Shown piece by piece: positions 56,359 to 64,000 of a stretch of 64,000 nt of DNA. The notes under the pieces were generated by a model. It was given only the letters and a program-made list of their open reading frames with translations, did no database searches and was not told the DNA's origin. How positions within the stretch are numbered: the stretch's first letter is position 1; the number at the start of each line of letters is the position of its first letter. Position numbers and translations under genes: made by a program. The stretch is from contig CAJXUD010000008.1 of assembly GCA_913061415.1 (NCBI GenBank), forward strand, positions 106,917 through 170,916, read 5' to 3'. The stretch comes from an uncultured Oleispira sp. Its GTDB lineage: Bacteria; Pseudomonadota; Gammaproteobacteria; Pseudomonadales; Oceanobacteraceae.

Positions 56359-57941
56359 ACTTTTATCCTTAATAACTTTTCATACAACCTAAAGGCGTTA
56401 CTAAACAATGCTTTTTGACGTAATACATCATCAGCATGCAACGGCAACATAGAAATAAATAATTGAATTTGCATTGCATATAAATTCTCTTTATTCAAAT
56501 CGAATCTTTTAGCAATTTCAGCAATAAAAATTTCACTTGTACGTTCATAGCCTTTGGGCTCTTCAATATGAAAACGAATTATATAATCGGAAATATCTAC
56601 TTGATAGTAGCCTGCAATTATCCAATCATACAATCCTAAGATAGAGTGACTTAATTTCGCAATATCGTAACGATAATCACCATATATTGTGCATTCACCT
56701 TCATTCGTAATACCTCGTGGATCTATCGTTTTTATTTTACATGCCCTAAAATCATATAAAATATTACTAAAACAAAAGTCACCATGCATTACGCTGTTAC
56801 ATATTTCTTCTTTAGGTAAATAGCTTTGACTAATTTTCAAAACTTCGTTTATTGATGCTGAAAAATCACCATTGAAATCCCATTCTCTTTCTAAGGATAG
56901 ATCATTAACTTTACAGTATTCATCAACTCTATCCTTAGTTTTATCTAAAAATAAACTATTAAATGTACTTTTCGTATTAACAATCGCAGATTTATAATCA
57001 CGACAATCATCAATAAAATCAAAGCAACTTGCAAATATTTGTTTCCAAATAATCGAAGGTAACTCACCAAATACAAATAATTCATTCAGTGCCGTATGAT
57101 ATAAATATTCTAGTTTATACGAATATTTATCAGTAGATATCAGTTCACCTAAGTATTGTGGTGTATATACTCTTAGTGATGAAGGAATTGATTTGAACCA
57201 GTGTGACTCAGCTTCTATTTTTCCCTGGTTTATGCTAGATTTTTCTATCCATTTTGTTGTTATAGTTAGTTCATTAAAAGCTCGCTGAGTAGTAAACTCA
57301 GCTTTAGATTTATAATAAGTATTAACATGTCCAAAATCGAGCCAGCCATCAATTTTAACTGATTTTAGACCAATTTCGTCGTGGTAATGATTTAAGCCAT
57401 CTAGAAAAGACCACTTGCAAGACGTAATTGATTTAACAAGTTGTCTAGGTTGGTTAAATTTAAAGTAACCATTAACTACATAGTTAGTATCGTGAATATC
57501 ACCTCCATTATTTTGCTCTAACCATTCACTTTTACTATTATTACAGAATGCCCAACGATAACTATCCTTTACTTCTGAGATACCAACTATATTATCACCT
57601 GAAGGTATAGATTGAATTAATGTATCACCGAATAATACCTCCAATCCATTATCTAAATCATATTCAGCTAAATTCAATGCAGCTACTAATGAAGCACCTA
57701 AACTCAAATTTTCAGGATTATATATCACACCCACGTTATTATTTTTTAACCATTGCATATCATTATTAGTAACAACAAATGTACTTGGAATGGACAGATA
57801 TATTTTTGCACCCACTGGTGCACTTTTCACTTGATACTGAAAAAGTCTTTTATTCCCTAGTGGTAAAAAGCTAGGTGGAATTTTCCCAAATTCGGATTCT
57901 AGTTCTTGCCCAACATATGCTGCAGACATAATTAAGAACAT
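56355..57941 (-). CDS. Fusion: degenerate nucleotidyltransferase-like domain plus APH/LicA-like kinase
   Basis: 528 residues. Residues 1-235 resemble a nucleotidyltransferase (PPSFLPLGNKRLFQYQVK and VLFGDTLIQ), but the catalytic PK is PS, so the domain is probably inactive or a binding module. Residues about 250-528 are a phosphotransferase of the aminoglycoside/choline kinase fold: NSVMHGDFCFSNILYD (catalytic HGDxxxxN) and IKTIDPRG (metal Asp). It could phosphorylate a small alcohol or sugar. Overlaps the HAD gene by ten bases. Similar fusions occur in capsule loci, but the product is not known to me. Confidence 0.75.
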   Translation of the reverse strand: MFLIMSAAYVGQELESEFGKIPPSFLPLGNKRLFQYQVKSAPVGAKIYLSIPSTFVVTNNDMQWLKNNNVGVIYNPENLSLGASLVAALNLAEYDLDNGLEVLFGDTLIQSIPSGDNIVGISEVKDSYRWAFCNNSKSEWLEQNNGGDIHDTNYVVNGYFKFNQPRQLVKSITSCKWSFLDGLNHYHDEIGLKSVKIDGWLDFGHVNTYYKSKAEFTTQRAFNELTITTKWIEKSSINQGKIEAESHWFKSIPSSLRVYTPQYLGELISTDKYSYKLEYLYHTALNELFVFGELPSIIWKQIFASCFDFIDDCRDYKSAIVNTKSTFNSLFLDKTKDRVDEYCKVNDLSLEREWDFNGDFSASINEVLKISQSYLPKEEICNSVMHGDFCFSNILYDFRACKIKTIDPRGITNEGECTIYGDYRYDIAKLSHSILGLYDWIIAGYYQVDISDYIIRFHIEEPKGYERTSEIFIAEIAKRFDLNKENLYAMQIQLFISMLPLHADDVLRQKALFSNAFRLYEKLLRIKV

Positions 57942-58312
57942 ATTTTATCCCTTTCTATCAACTCATAAATTTCCGAGATTGATAGCTTGGTAAACTCTGC
58001 TGGCCTTATAGCTCTATCATCAATATAAAATCCATCGTGACCACACCAGGGTTTACCCACTATTATTTCATCATATGGAACATCATGTTCGTCCAACCAA
58101 TTAATTATTATTGGTAATGTATGTACATTTATAAGACCCACGTTACCACTATGAGTTCTCATATTTCTTGCCGTAGAAATTACAATCTCAAACCCTAATT
58201 TTTTATATTCTAATAACTGCTCAATTAACTCTAATCGAGGCTTAACTTTTTCATAATCATCAGTATCAGCTTGCGTTAATGTCCCATCTAAATCAACAAT
58301 CAACCTCTTCAT
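57932..58312 (-). CDS. Small HAD-superfamily phosphatase
   Basis: 126 residues. Motif I IVDLDGTLTQADTDDYE (nucleophile Asp7 and Asp9), motif II serine/threonine in IVISTARNMR, and late residues GKPWCGHDGFYIDDRAI (motif III lysine, motif IV DD). Cap-less HAD of the kind found in capsule loci. It would remove phosphate from a sugar or alcohol intermediate of the adjacent kinase/nucleotidyltransferase pathway. The 130-bp gap to ugd is the widest in the operon. Confidence 0.85.
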   Translation of the reverse strand: MKRLIVDLDGTLTQADTDDYEKVKPRLELIEQLLEYKKLGFEIVISTARNMRTHSGNVGLINVHTLPIIINWLDEHDVPYDEIIVGKPWCGHDGFYIDDRAIRPAEFTKLSISEIYELIERDKICS

Positions 58313-58442
58313 TTATACTATCCATCTAATATTTGTTTAAAATTAATACTTAAAGCAATATTACTTAATATAAAACCGCTTATTAAATAATAGTACTGTA
58401 AACTAAATCACCCGTAATCATTGCACACAAGTGAAATCAATA

Positions 58443-59609
58443 TTAATCACTTCCAAATAAGTCACGAGTATATACCTTTCCCTCGACATCTTTAATCTCA
58501 TCAGCCAGTCTATTGGCAACGATAACATCTGATTTTTTTTTAAATTCTTTTAAATTTTTAACTACCTTTGAATTATAAAACTCATCGCCATCAAAAGTTG
58601 GCTCAAAAATAACAACCTCAATGCCTTTAGCTTTTATGCGCTTCATAATACCTTGTATTGCCGAAGCCCTGAAGTTATCAGATCCACTTTTCATGACTAA
58701 CCGGTAAATACCCACTATTTTTGGATTTTTTTTAATTATAGCGTCAGCAATGAAATCCTTACGGGTAGTATTTGCATCAACTATCGCACGCACCATATTA
58801 TTTGGCACATCTTTAAAATTAGCTAACAACTGCTTGGTATCTTTTGGTAAGCAATAACCACCGTAACCAAAACTGGGGTTATTGTAATGATTACCAATAC
58901 GAGGGTCCAAACCAACACCTTCTATTATTTGCTTTGTATCTAAACCATGAGTTTCTGCATAGCTGTCTAATTCATTGAAATAAGCAACGCGCATAGCTAA
59001 ATATGTATTTGAAAATAATTTAACCGCTTCAGCTTCAGTGCTGTCTGTAAACAATATCTCTATATTCTCTTTAATAGCACCTTGCTCTAGTAAACCTGCG
59101 AAAATTTCGGCTCTTCTAGAGCGTTCACCCACAATTATTCTAGAAGGATATAAATTGTCATATAGCGCCTTCCCTTCTCGTAAAAACTCTGGTGAAAACA
59201 TTATATTTTCACATGCCAATTCTCTTTTAATACGTGCTGTGTAGCCTACTGGCACTGTTGACTTAATAACCATCACTGCATCAGGATTAATAGCCACTAC
59301 ATCTTTTATGACAGCTTCGACGGTAGAAGTATTAAAGTAGTTATTTACGGTATCGTAATCGGTTGGTGTAGCAATAATGACATAATCGGCATCCTTATAG
59401 GCAACACTCTTATCTAATGTTGCTGTAAAATTGAGATCTTCGTTAGTCAAATAACGTTCAATTTCGACATCTGCTATAGGAGATTGCATATTATTCAGCA
59501 TCTCAATTTTTTCTGGCACGATATCCACAGCAACAACTTCATTGTGTTGTGCTAGTAACATGGCATTAGAAAGGCCTACGTATCCTGTTCCTGCAATAGC
59601 AATTTTCAT
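58443..59609 (-). CDS. ugd: UDP-glucose 6-dehydrogenase
   Basis: 388 residues from ATG at 59607-59609, the length of E. coli Ugd; an upstream in-frame ATG (59681) overlaps the ops element and is unlikely. NAD loop [52 protein letters not shown] and the catalytic cysteine in [16 protein letters not shown]. It makes UDP-glucuronate, so the polymer probably contains GlcA or a GlcA-derived sugar. First gene of the operon behind the ops element. Confidence 0.95.
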   Translation of the reverse strand: MKIAIAGTGYVGLSNAMLLAQHNEVVAVDIVPEKIEMLNNMQSPIADVEIERYLTNEDLNFTATLDKSVAYKDADYVIIATPTDYDTVNNYFNTSTVEAVIKDVVAINPDAVMVIKSTVPVGYTARIKRELACENIMFSPEFLREGKALYDNLYPSRIIVGERSRRAEIFAGLLEQGAIKENIEILFTDSTEAEAVKLFSNTYLAMRVAYFNELDSYAETHGLDTKQIIEGVGLDPRIGNHYNNPSFGYGGYCLPKDTKQLLANFKDVPNNMVRAIVDANTTRKDFIADAIIKKNPKIVGIYRLVMKSGSDNFRASAIQGIMKRIKAKGIEVVIFEPTFDGDEFYNSKVVKNLKEFKKKSDVIVANRLADEIKDVEGKVYTRDLFGSD

Positions 59610-59686
59610 AGTTTGATCATCATAAAATAGATATATTCGTAAATGAATTTGAGCCCAAGTATAATCTCCGTATATATGCATTAGAC

Positions 59687-59697
59687 ACGCTACCGCC
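59687..59697 (-). promoter_or_regulatory. ops element (RfaH recruitment site)
   Basis: Minus-strand GGCGGTAGCGT, the complete consensus core, within TTGGGCGGTAGCGTGTC. It lies 78 bases before ugd and 68 bases after rfaH on the same strand. RfaH binds this sequence in the non-template strand of a paused elongation complex and suppresses termination over long operons. A small hairpin (GTTC-GCGA-GAAC) precedes it. Confidence 0.92.
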
Positions 59698-59764
59698 CAA
59701 GGGTTCTCGCGAACTTTCCCCGTTGTCGCATCTTTTCAATACTCTTCGCACTTTCTTTAATACT

Positions 59765-60292
59765 TTAAGCAGAGTGCAACTGTTCTAATTCAAACAGCAA
59801 TTCTTGTTGCTGGCTTAACAAATTCAATAAGATGATGGCTCTTTGCTCACCATCAAATTGTTTAAATATGGCTTGGTAATCTTTAAATGGGCCAGAGGTA
59901 ATTTCTACAATCTGCCCTTCTTTGAATATCGCTTGGCTATTATCACTAAGGCTATTACGACTTAGGCTTTCACCATTGGCGTTTACATCGCCGCATCGAT
60001 GACGTAAGTCATCAATTAAATCTTGTCTTATTTCTATGGGCTCAATGCCAAAGCGTAATAATTGTCTAACGCCGCGTGTTGATCTAATACTTCCAACTAG
60101 GTGCTCACAGCCTTCTACATTAACAAATAGGTAGCCAGGGAATAGCGATTCAATCACATTGACTAGCTTACCTTTACGCATTTTTTCAAGCGCTATACAG
60201 GGAAGAAAAACTTCTCCGCCCTGTGCACGCAAATGCTCCTCAGCTCTGTCTTCTTGCTTAGGCTTAGTGAGTACGACATACCACTTAGACAT
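59765..60292 (-). CDS. rfaH: Transcription antiterminator RfaH
   Basis: 175 residues. NGN domain with WYVVLTKPKQEDRAEEHLRA, FLPCIALEKMRKGKLV, ESLFPGYLFVNVE and IRSTRGVRQLLRFG; linker of about 25 residues; KOW domain EGQIVEITSGPFKDYQAIFK. RfaH is a NusG paralogue that enables transcription and translation of LPS, capsule and other surface operons with ops sites. Here the ops lies immediately downstream, in front of ugd, so its main target is in cis. It starts 17 bp after pyrF. Confidence 0.95.
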   Translation of the reverse strand: MSKWYVVLTKPKQEDRAEEHLRAQGGEVFLPCIALEKMRKGKLVNVIESLFPGYLFVNVEGCEHLVGSIRSTRGVRQLLRFGIEPIEIRQDLIDDLRHRCGDVNANGESLSRNSLSDNSQAIFKEGQIVEITSGPFKDYQAIFKQFDGEQRAIILLNLLSQQQELLFELEQLHSA

Positions 60293-60309
60293 TATATCGA
60301 GCCTACAAA

Positions 60310-61041
60310 TTAAGGTTGTAAACTATTGATAATATCTAGGCACGTATTCTTTGGATTACTTGATTGAGTGATCGGTCTACCGATAACCAGATAATCACCA
60401 CCTACATTGACTGCTTCTTCTGGAGTCATTATACGGCGCTGATCACCTGAAGCACTGCCCGCTGGGCGTATGCCAGGTGTTATGGTTAAGAAGTCTTTTC
60501 CGCAGATATCTTTGATCAGCTCAATTTCTTGTGCTGAACTGACTACCCCATCCATGCCAGACTGCTTAGAGAGTTTAGCTAAACGCTCTACTTGCTGTTG
60601 AGGGCTGATATCTAAACCGATTCCGGCAAGGTCAGACTGCTCCATCGACGTTAATACGGTTACTGCTATTAGCAGAGGTTTATTATTTTTATTAGCGATT
60701 GCTTCAGCAGCTGCATTCATCATGCGCTCTCCACCTGAAGCGTGTACATTTACCATCCAAACGCCGAGTTCTGCGGCGGCCGCAACTGCGCCTGCACAGG
60801 TATTTGGAATATCGTGGAATTTTAAATCTAGGAAAACATCAAAGTTAAGCTTGTGCAGTTGCTCTAGAATAGCAGGACCTGAGGCGGTAAATAGTTCTTT
60901 GCCAACCTTAACGCGACATTTGGTCGGGTCTAGTTGCTGAGCCATTTCAATTGCTTGCTTTGGTGTTGGGTAATCCAGCGCGACAACGATGGGGGAAATA
61001 TCATGTGGCATTATGTTTTGATCAGCGCTGGTTGTCATCAT
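60310..61041 (-). CDS. pyrF: Orotidine 5'-phosphate decarboxylase
   Basis: 243 residues, or 233 if translation starts at the ATG at 61011 ([16 protein letters not shown]). Last step of UMP synthesis. The catalytic Lys/Asp network is in [12 protein letters not shown] (about residue 74), with VTVLTSM and the phosphate loop [16 protein letters not shown]. Follows lapB as in most gammaproteobacteria. Confidence 0.96.
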   Translation of the reverse strand: MMTTSADQNIMPHDISPIVVALDYPTPKQAIEMAQQLDPTKCRVKVGKELFTASGPAILEQLHKLNFDVFLDLKFHDIPNTCAGAVAAAAELGVWMVNVHASGGERMMNAAAEAIANKNNKPLLIAVTVLTSMEQSDLAGIGLDISPQQQVERLAKLSKQSGMDGVVSSAQEIELIKDICGKDFLTITPGIRPAGSASGDQRRIMTPEEAVNVGGDYLVIGRPITQSSNPKNTCLDIINSLQP

Positions 61042-61107
61042 TACTTTTGTCGTTTAATCATGCTTGTTTTTGTCTTTCAGGCAGCTAACTTCCTTGTATT
61101 TAGCCTG

Positions 61108-62271
61108 TTAAATTGTCGCAGTGAGATTGGCCCAATCTTTACAGGATGGACATCGCCAATGGTGCTCTATAGCTTTAAAGCCACAGCTGCGACAAACGTA
61201 CTTATATTCTGTTTCAACTATACGGCGAAGAATATCATAAACCGACATAAGCTGCGAAGAGTTTAGTACCGCCTTTTCATTAACAACCATCTCAACAAGG
61301 GCGAAAAAACCCTGATTAGATGGGTGTTGAAACAGCTCGGTTAATAATATCTCAATACCGCGCTGTTGCTTGCCTTGCTTGGCGAGTAATTTTACGCGGG
61401 TAACCAGTACTTCAATGGCATGATTGTTTTCCCAGTGGGTTTCGAGTTGTTTATCGAGCCCTTTAAAGTCTTCTAGCTGGGTAAAGCATTTCACCATGTC
61501 AGGTAAGACTGCCAGCATGGCGTTATTATCTTGTTTAAGTGCTTTTAAGTAGCAGCGAATGGCTTCGGCTGGTTCGTTTTGACTGGCGGCTATTTGTGCA
61601 AAGATGATATTCGCGCGCGCGCAGAGCGGATTTACTTTTAGCGCTAATTTTAAGTATTTGTGGCTTTCTAGGAAGCTGCCTTTGGAGAAAAGTTCAAAGG
61701 CGTATTCACATGCAGCCTGGGAGATACGACTGGTAATATCGGGTAGGTCTTGGAGTTTTGAGTTTTTGTGTAATTCTAGAATTGATAGCCATTCTTGCTC
61801 TTCTTCGTACAGCTGAACCAATAATCTTGTGGCTTGGTCTTGGGTGTGACCTTCTTCTTGAATAAGGTCGTGTAATAGACGCTCTGCCCTATCAAGCAAC
61901 CCGGCTTTTAGAAAGTCGGTTGCTAGTTCTAATTCGACATCGAGCTGTGCTGCTTCTGAAAGGTCGGTTCGTGCGAAGAGGTTTTGGTGAAGTTGAATGG
62001 CTTTTTCGGTCTGGCCCTTATCACGAAAGATGCGGCCTAGGTTTAAGTAGAGGTCAACGGCTTCGTCACTGATTTCCGCTACATCGAGCAGTCGGTCGAG
62101 TGCACCGTCGTTATTTTCTGCTAATAGGAAGTCGATACTGGGTAGGACGTCGCGCCCCATGCGGAGTGTTGCGGAGCGCTTACCTTGAAAGCGGCCTAGC
62201 AGCCATCCGCAAGCAATGGCAATTACTAGCAATAAGAACATTACTAGGTCTGTACTGATGGGCATTGTCAT
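61108..62271 (-). CDS. lapB: LPS assembly regulator LapB (YciM)
   Basis: 387 residues. N-terminal membrane helix (LVMFLLLVIAIACGWLLG), about nine TPR-like repeats across 30-340, and a C-terminal rubredoxin-like metal site YVCRSCGFKAIEHHWRCPSC. LapB brings LpxC to FtsH for degradation and so sets LPS synthesis. It overlaps lapA by one base. Confidence 0.95.
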   Translation of the reverse strand: MTMPISTDLVMFLLLVIAIACGWLLGRFQGKRSATLRMGRDVLPSIDFLLAENNDGALDRLLDVAEISDEAVDLYLNLGRIFRDKGQTEKAIQLHQNLFARTDLSEAAQLDVELELATDFLKAGLLDRAERLLHDLIQEEGHTQDQATRLLVQLYEEEQEWLSILELHKNSKLQDLPDITSRISQAACEYAFELFSKGSFLESHKYLKLALKVNPLCARANIIFAQIAASQNEPAEAIRCYLKALKQDNNAMLAVLPDMVKCFTQLEDFKGLDKQLETHWENNHAIEVLVTRVKLLAKQGKQQRGIEILLTELFQHPSNQGFFALVEMVVNEKAVLNSSQLMSVYDILRRIVETEYKYVCRSCGFKAIEHHWRCPSCKDWANLTATI

Positions 62272-62555
62272 TAGTGATTAAGCTTTTCAAACTTTGCTTT
62301 GATCTGTTTGATTTCTTTTTTCAGACGTTTGTTTTCTAAGCTTTGGGTCATTTTTGACATTACTGCGACTAGCAGTCCGATTATAATACCAAGGCCTACG
62401 AGCCCACCTGACCATAATGATAATGGTACGGCGAGTGAGTCTAAGAACAAGAAGTCTAATGCAACGTGCTGTTCATTGTAGATTGCGAACAAAATGCCAT
62501 AGATAAATACAGCGATCAGTATCAACAGAACTAGAAGGTTTTTAAGTAGTTTCAT
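62271..62555 (-). CDS. lapA: LapA (DUF1049) inner-membrane protein
   Basis: 94 residues, two helices (LLVLLILIAVFIYGILFAIY; GGLVGLGIIIGLLVAVM) and a basic coiled tail (LENKRLKKEIKQIKAKFEKL). Conserved partner of LapB. It overlaps ihfB and lapB by one base each, showing tight operon structure. Confidence 0.93.
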   Translation of the reverse strand: MKLLKNLLVLLILIAVFIYGILFAIYNEQHVALDFLFLDSLAVPLSLWSGGLVGLGIIIGLLVAVMSKMTQSLENKRLKKEIKQIKAKFEKLNH

Positions 62556-62845
62556 TAGGCGCCTAGGCTTTCATTTACTTGGTCACGCAGTTCTTTACCA
62601 GGCTTGAAGTGTGGTACAAATTTACCTGATAATTCGACGGAGTCACCCGTTTTTGGGTTACGACCCATACGCGGTGAGCGGTAGTGTAGCGAGAAGCTAC
62701 CAAACCCACGAATTTCGATACGCTCGCCCGTCGATAGGGATTGCGACATGTGATCTAAAATTGTTTTAACCGCCAGCTCAACGTCTTTTGCCGATAGCTG
62801 GGGTTGCTTTGTTAACATACGCTCAATCAGTTCTGATTTTGTCAT
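62555..62845 (-). CDS. ihfB: Integration host factor beta subunit
   Basis: 96 residues. [40 protein letters not shown] and the DNA-intercalating arm [13 protein letters not shown] with [12 protein letters not shown]. Bends DNA as a heterodimer with IhfA. It lies between rpsA and lapA, the standard gammaproteobacterial order. Confidence 0.96.
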   Translation of the reverse strand: MTKSELIERMLTKQPQLSAKDVELAVKTILDHMSQSLSTGERIEIRGFGSFSLHYRSPRMGRNPKTGDSVELSGKFVPHFKPGKELRDQVNESLGA

Positions 62846-62924
62846 TACGACATCCTTGGAGGAAACAGATAAAGGTCTTTAGATCAATAACTTACAACCT
62901 GCAAGGGTTATTTGCAAGCATAAA

Positions 62925-62955
62925 AAAACCCCACCTCCTTACGGAGATGGGGTTT
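62925..62955 (-). terminator. rpsA terminator
   Basis: AAAACCCCATCTCCGTAAGG continues as AGGTGGGGTTTTTTT on the minus strand: a strong stem with TTAC-type loop and T tract, between rpsA and ihfB. Confidence 0.9.
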
Positions 62956-63005
62956 TCTTTACCCGCTGTTATTGCTAACAGGGGTTTAGGCTATAAGTTT
63001 AAAAC

Positions 63006-64000
63006 TTACTCGCCTTTTTGGCTCAACTGTTCTTTGATAAGGTCGCCAATGGTAGTTGGTCCCTTAACATCAGCTTCAGACTTAGCGCGCTGGTCAGCAA
63101 TTGCTTGCTTGTCAGCTACTGCGTCTTTTGCCTTGATAGACAAGTTGATTACGCGGTTCTTGCGATCAACGTTAGAAATAACGGCGTCTACAGAGTCACC
63201 TTCTTTCAATACGTTGCGAGCATCTTCAACTTTTTCACGGCTAATTTCAGAAGCCTTCAAAGTTGCCTCAACACCTTCAGCGATCTCTACGATGGCTGCT
63301 TTAGCGTCTACAGAGATTACTTTACCAGTAACCAAAGTGCCTTTGTCGTTTTCAGAAGCGTATTCAGCGAAAGGATCGCTGTCTAGCTGCTTAACGCCCA
63401 AAGAGATGCGCTCGCGCTCAGGGTCGATAGACAAGATAACTGTTTCTAGCTCATCGCCTTTCTTGTATGCACGAACGGCTTCTTCGCCAGTATCGTTCCA
63501 AGAAATATCAGACAAGTGAACCAAACCGTCGATGCCGCCATCTAGACCGATGAAGATACCGAAGTCAGTGATTGACTTGATTTTGCCAGAGATCTTAGCG
63601 CCTTTCTCGAACTTAGTTCCAAACTCTTCCCATGGGTTCATGGTGCACTGCTTGATACCTAGAGAGATACGACGACGTTCTTCGTCAATGTCAAGAACCA
63701 TAACTTGAACATCATCACCAACCTGAACAACTTTAGATGGGTGTACGTTCTTGTTAGTCCAATCCATTTCAGAAACGTGTACTAGACCTTCAACGCCTTC
63801 TTCTAACTCAGCGAAACAACCGTAGTCAGTCAAGTTCGTTACTTTAGCCGTAACGATTGCGTTTTCTGGGTAACGTGCTTTGATCTCAACCCATGGATCT
63901 TCACCCAATTGCTTAAGACCTAGAGATACACGGTTACGCTCGCGATCGAATTTCAATACTTTAACGTCGATTTCATCGCCAACAGCAACGATTTCGCTTG
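63006..64000 (-). CDS. rpsA: 30S ribosomal protein S1, partial (N-terminus beyond window end)
   Basis: The frame is open to the window edge, 331 residues, the C-terminal part of S1. Four S1/OB repeats are recognisable by their openings, e.g. [20 protein letters not shown] and [20 protein letters not shown], with [14 protein letters not shown] and RISLGIKQ boundaries. S1 binds mRNA on the small subunit and helps initiation on structured leaders. The C-terminal end is Asp/Lys-rich ([15 protein letters not shown]). The first two repeats lie outside the window. Confidence 0.96.
   Translation of the reverse strand, partial: SEIVAVGDEIDVKVLKFDRERNRVSLGLKQLGEDPWVEIKARYPENAIVTAKVTNLTDYGCFAELEEGVEGLVHVSEMDWTNKNVHPSKVVQVGDDVQVMVLDIDEERRRISLGIKQCTMNPWEEFGTKFEKGAKISGKIKSITDFGIFIGLDGGIDGLVHLSDISWNDTGEEAVRAYKKGDELETVILSIDPERERISLGVKQLDSDPFAEYASENDKGTLVTGKVISVDAKAAIVEIAEGVEATLKASEISREKVEDARNVLKEGDSVDAVISNVDRKNRVINLSIKAKDAVADKQAIADQRAKSEADVKGPTTIGDLIKEQLSQKGE

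Noticed and set aside
62788..63519. 243-codon frame antisense to rpsA and ihfB
   Set aside because: Shadow of the strongly biased codon use of rpsA; it spans the rpsA terminator.

Overview
The window is chromosomal DNA of a gammaproteobacterium, most likely a marine member of the Oceanospirillales (Oleispira, Bermanella or Thalassolituus type). The reasons are the gene order rseA-rpoE-nadB-ygfX-sdhE-ygfZ, the order rpsA-ihfB-lapA-lapB-pyrF, a fadBA beta-oxidation operon with a PsrA-like site, and the moderate-to-low GC content. The genus assignment is inference; no rRNA gene is present.

Layout. 1-6.9 kb: envelope-stress sigma factor and anti-sigma factor, NAD synthesis, succinate dehydrogenase assembly (SdhE/YgfX), YgfZ, and two tandem HDOD proteins. 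6.9-22 kb: mixed metabolism and small families (3-hydroxyisobutyryl-CoA hydrolase, lipoprotein hydrolase, two hotdog thioesterases, LRR-kinase, PepSY membrane protein, proS, lytic transglycosylase, TlpA-like thioredoxin, YihY, and an arsC-wrbA-DUF2069-ytoQ operon). 22.3-23.4 kb: an AT-rich two-gene insert, an Amidase_2 enzyme followed by a lipoprotein, that looks like an effector/immunity pair. 23.6-28.3 kb: fadBA and a periplasmic helical protein. 28.4-35.4 kb: uup and an RND efflux pair. 35.4-36.2 kb: tRNA-Val, tRNA-Asp and an acidic 26-residue microprotein candidate behind a PHO-box-like site. 36.2-43.7 kb: AraC regulator, chalcone-isomerase-like protein, uvrB, wzz, aspartate aminotransferase, tRNA-Asn.

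43.8-60.3 kb is a Wzx/Wzy-type surface polysaccharide locus. A WbpM-type dehydratase gene (+) converges on a leftward operon of 13 tightly packed, very AT-rich genes running from ugd (59.6 kb) to a PglC-like phosphoglycosyl transferase (45.7 kb). It includes glycosyltransferases, wzy, wzx and a four-gene block (HAD phosphatase, nucleotidyltransferase-like/kinase fusion, nucleotidyltransferase, SGNH protein). The antiterminator gene rfaH lies directly upstream of ugd, and a complete ops element (GGCGGTAGCGT) sits in the rfaH-ugd gap, so regulator and target site are side by side. 60.3-64 kb is the housekeeping block pyrF, lapB, lapA, ihfB, rpsA (rpsA cut by the window end).

Non-coding structure: five REP-like hairpins with GTRG feet in two intergenic regions (28.3 and 43.4 kb), many short tandem repeats, an in-frame hexanucleotide repeat encoding His-Asp in Wzz, and several terminator-like hairpins that contain the stop codon of the upstream gene.
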